Assembly (NCBI GenBank): GCA_937958875.1
Contig: CALGMJ010000152.1
Location: 1-42,432 of the forward strand
Direction: 5' to 3'
DNA length: 42,432 nt
Source: an uncultured Verrucomicrobiales bacterium
Lineage (GTDB): Bacteria > Verrucomicrobiota > Verrucomicrobiia > Verrucomicrobiales > Akkermansiaceae
Shown here: piece after piece, positions 42,273-42,432 of the stretch
How positions within the stretch are numbered: the first letter of the stretch is position 1
Layout of the letters: each line of letters begins with the position of its first letter
Notes under the pieces: model-generated
Seen by the model: only the letters and a program-made list of their open reading frames with translations
The model's database searches: none
Told to the model about the DNA's origin: nothing
Translations under genes and position numbers: made by a program

Positions 42273-42432
42273 ATGAATAGCTTATTCAGAGTCACACTTT
42301 CCCTAACGGTAGTGATACTCTCTGCTTCTTGCGCTAGCCGCGGCTACACTCCATCAAAACTTTACTACGACCACGATACCGGCGAGGTCAGTAATTATGC
42401 GCCCCAAAGACGTATTTCTAATCCAGGAAATA
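42273..42432 (+). CDS. small probable lipoprotein, 3' end outside the window
   Basis: An ATG at 42273 opens a frame that runs to the window edge (53 codons, partial). The first 20 residues are a signal-like hydrophobic stretch ending LSASC, a weak lipobox, followed by a Tyr-rich polar sequence with no recognised motif. The lipoprotein call rests on the signal alone. Confidence 0.6.
   Translation, partial: MNSLFRVTLSLTVVILSASCASRGYTPSKLYYDHDTGEVSNYAPQRRISNPGN

Noticed and set aside
1-42432. CRISPR arrays, prophage, insertion sequences or integrase-type genes
   Set aside because: No regularly spaced repeats, transposase or integrase motifs were seen on either strand.

Overview
The window looks like chromosomal DNA of a Gram-negative bacterium of the Planctomycetota/Verrucomicrobiota/Chlamydiota superphylum, most likely a Verrucomicrobiota. 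This is an inference from gene content, not from a marker gene. It rests on lpxA (lipid A), a Tat-exported Gfo/Idh oxidoreductase, a stand-alone bacterial AP2-domain protein, a DUF4328 protein opening with the NPYAAP motif, a MoxR/DUF58/BatA cluster, a RoxA-like dihaem cytochrome, and frequent GTG/TTG starts without clear Shine-Dalgarno sequences. Coding density is high. No phage, insertion sequence, CRISPR array or plasmid gene was seen.

Layout. 1-6.9 kb (minus): a translationally coupled cluster of MoxR ATPase, a small membrane protein, a DUF58 protein, a BatA-like VWA protein and a second large VWA-like membrane protein. 7.1-9.6 kb (plus): a UbiA-like membrane protein, a LID-less adenylate-kinase-like protein and fmt. 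9.6-14.0 kb (minus): a dihaem cytochrome, then a PDZ protein, a putative anti-sigma factor and an ECF sigma factor. 14.1-20.9 kb (minus): a Na+/H+ antiporter, glnS, an M20 dipeptidase, a two-helix membrane protein, a Wzz-like coiled-coil protein and an M42 peptidase. 21.0-23.4 kb: a DUF4328 protein, tRNA-Cys(GCA) with a strong terminator, a small membrane protein, tRNA-Arg(CCG) and a Tat-exported M15/DUF882 peptidase. 23.4-30.9 kb (minus): an SLC13/RCK transporter, an AP2 protein, an uncharacterised 464-aa protein, a zinc-ribbon membrane protein and a class A PBP with a degenerate transpeptidase active site. 30.9-36.2 kb: a MidA-like methyltransferase, a Gfo/Idh oxidoreductase, an ACT-domain protein, tcdA, hpf and lpxA. 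36.2-39.2 kb (minus): a PTS EIIA, argS and proB. 39.4-42.4 kb: a YlbF-family protein with a Cys/Gly tail, a repeat protein, a lipoprotein MsrA, a structured intergenic region with a 30-bp inverted repeat, and the start of a small lipoprotein gene.

Most likely to be new: (1) the three-gene module at 25.8-30.9 kb, in which a GT51 glycosyltransferase with an apparently dead transpeptidase (SxxK replaced by TGFF, SxN by SKI) is coupled to a zinc-ribbon membrane protein and a conserved protein of unknown function; (2) the intergenic region 41.86-42.27 kb, with a GNRA hairpin, a multi-stem RNA-like segment and a near-perfect 30-bp inverted repeat built of 9-nt units; (3) the sigma/anti-sigma/PDZ cassette, whose anti-sigma candidate carries a duplicated helical motif; (4) the tandem AP2-like protein. 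All assignments come from reading the sequence; no database search was run.
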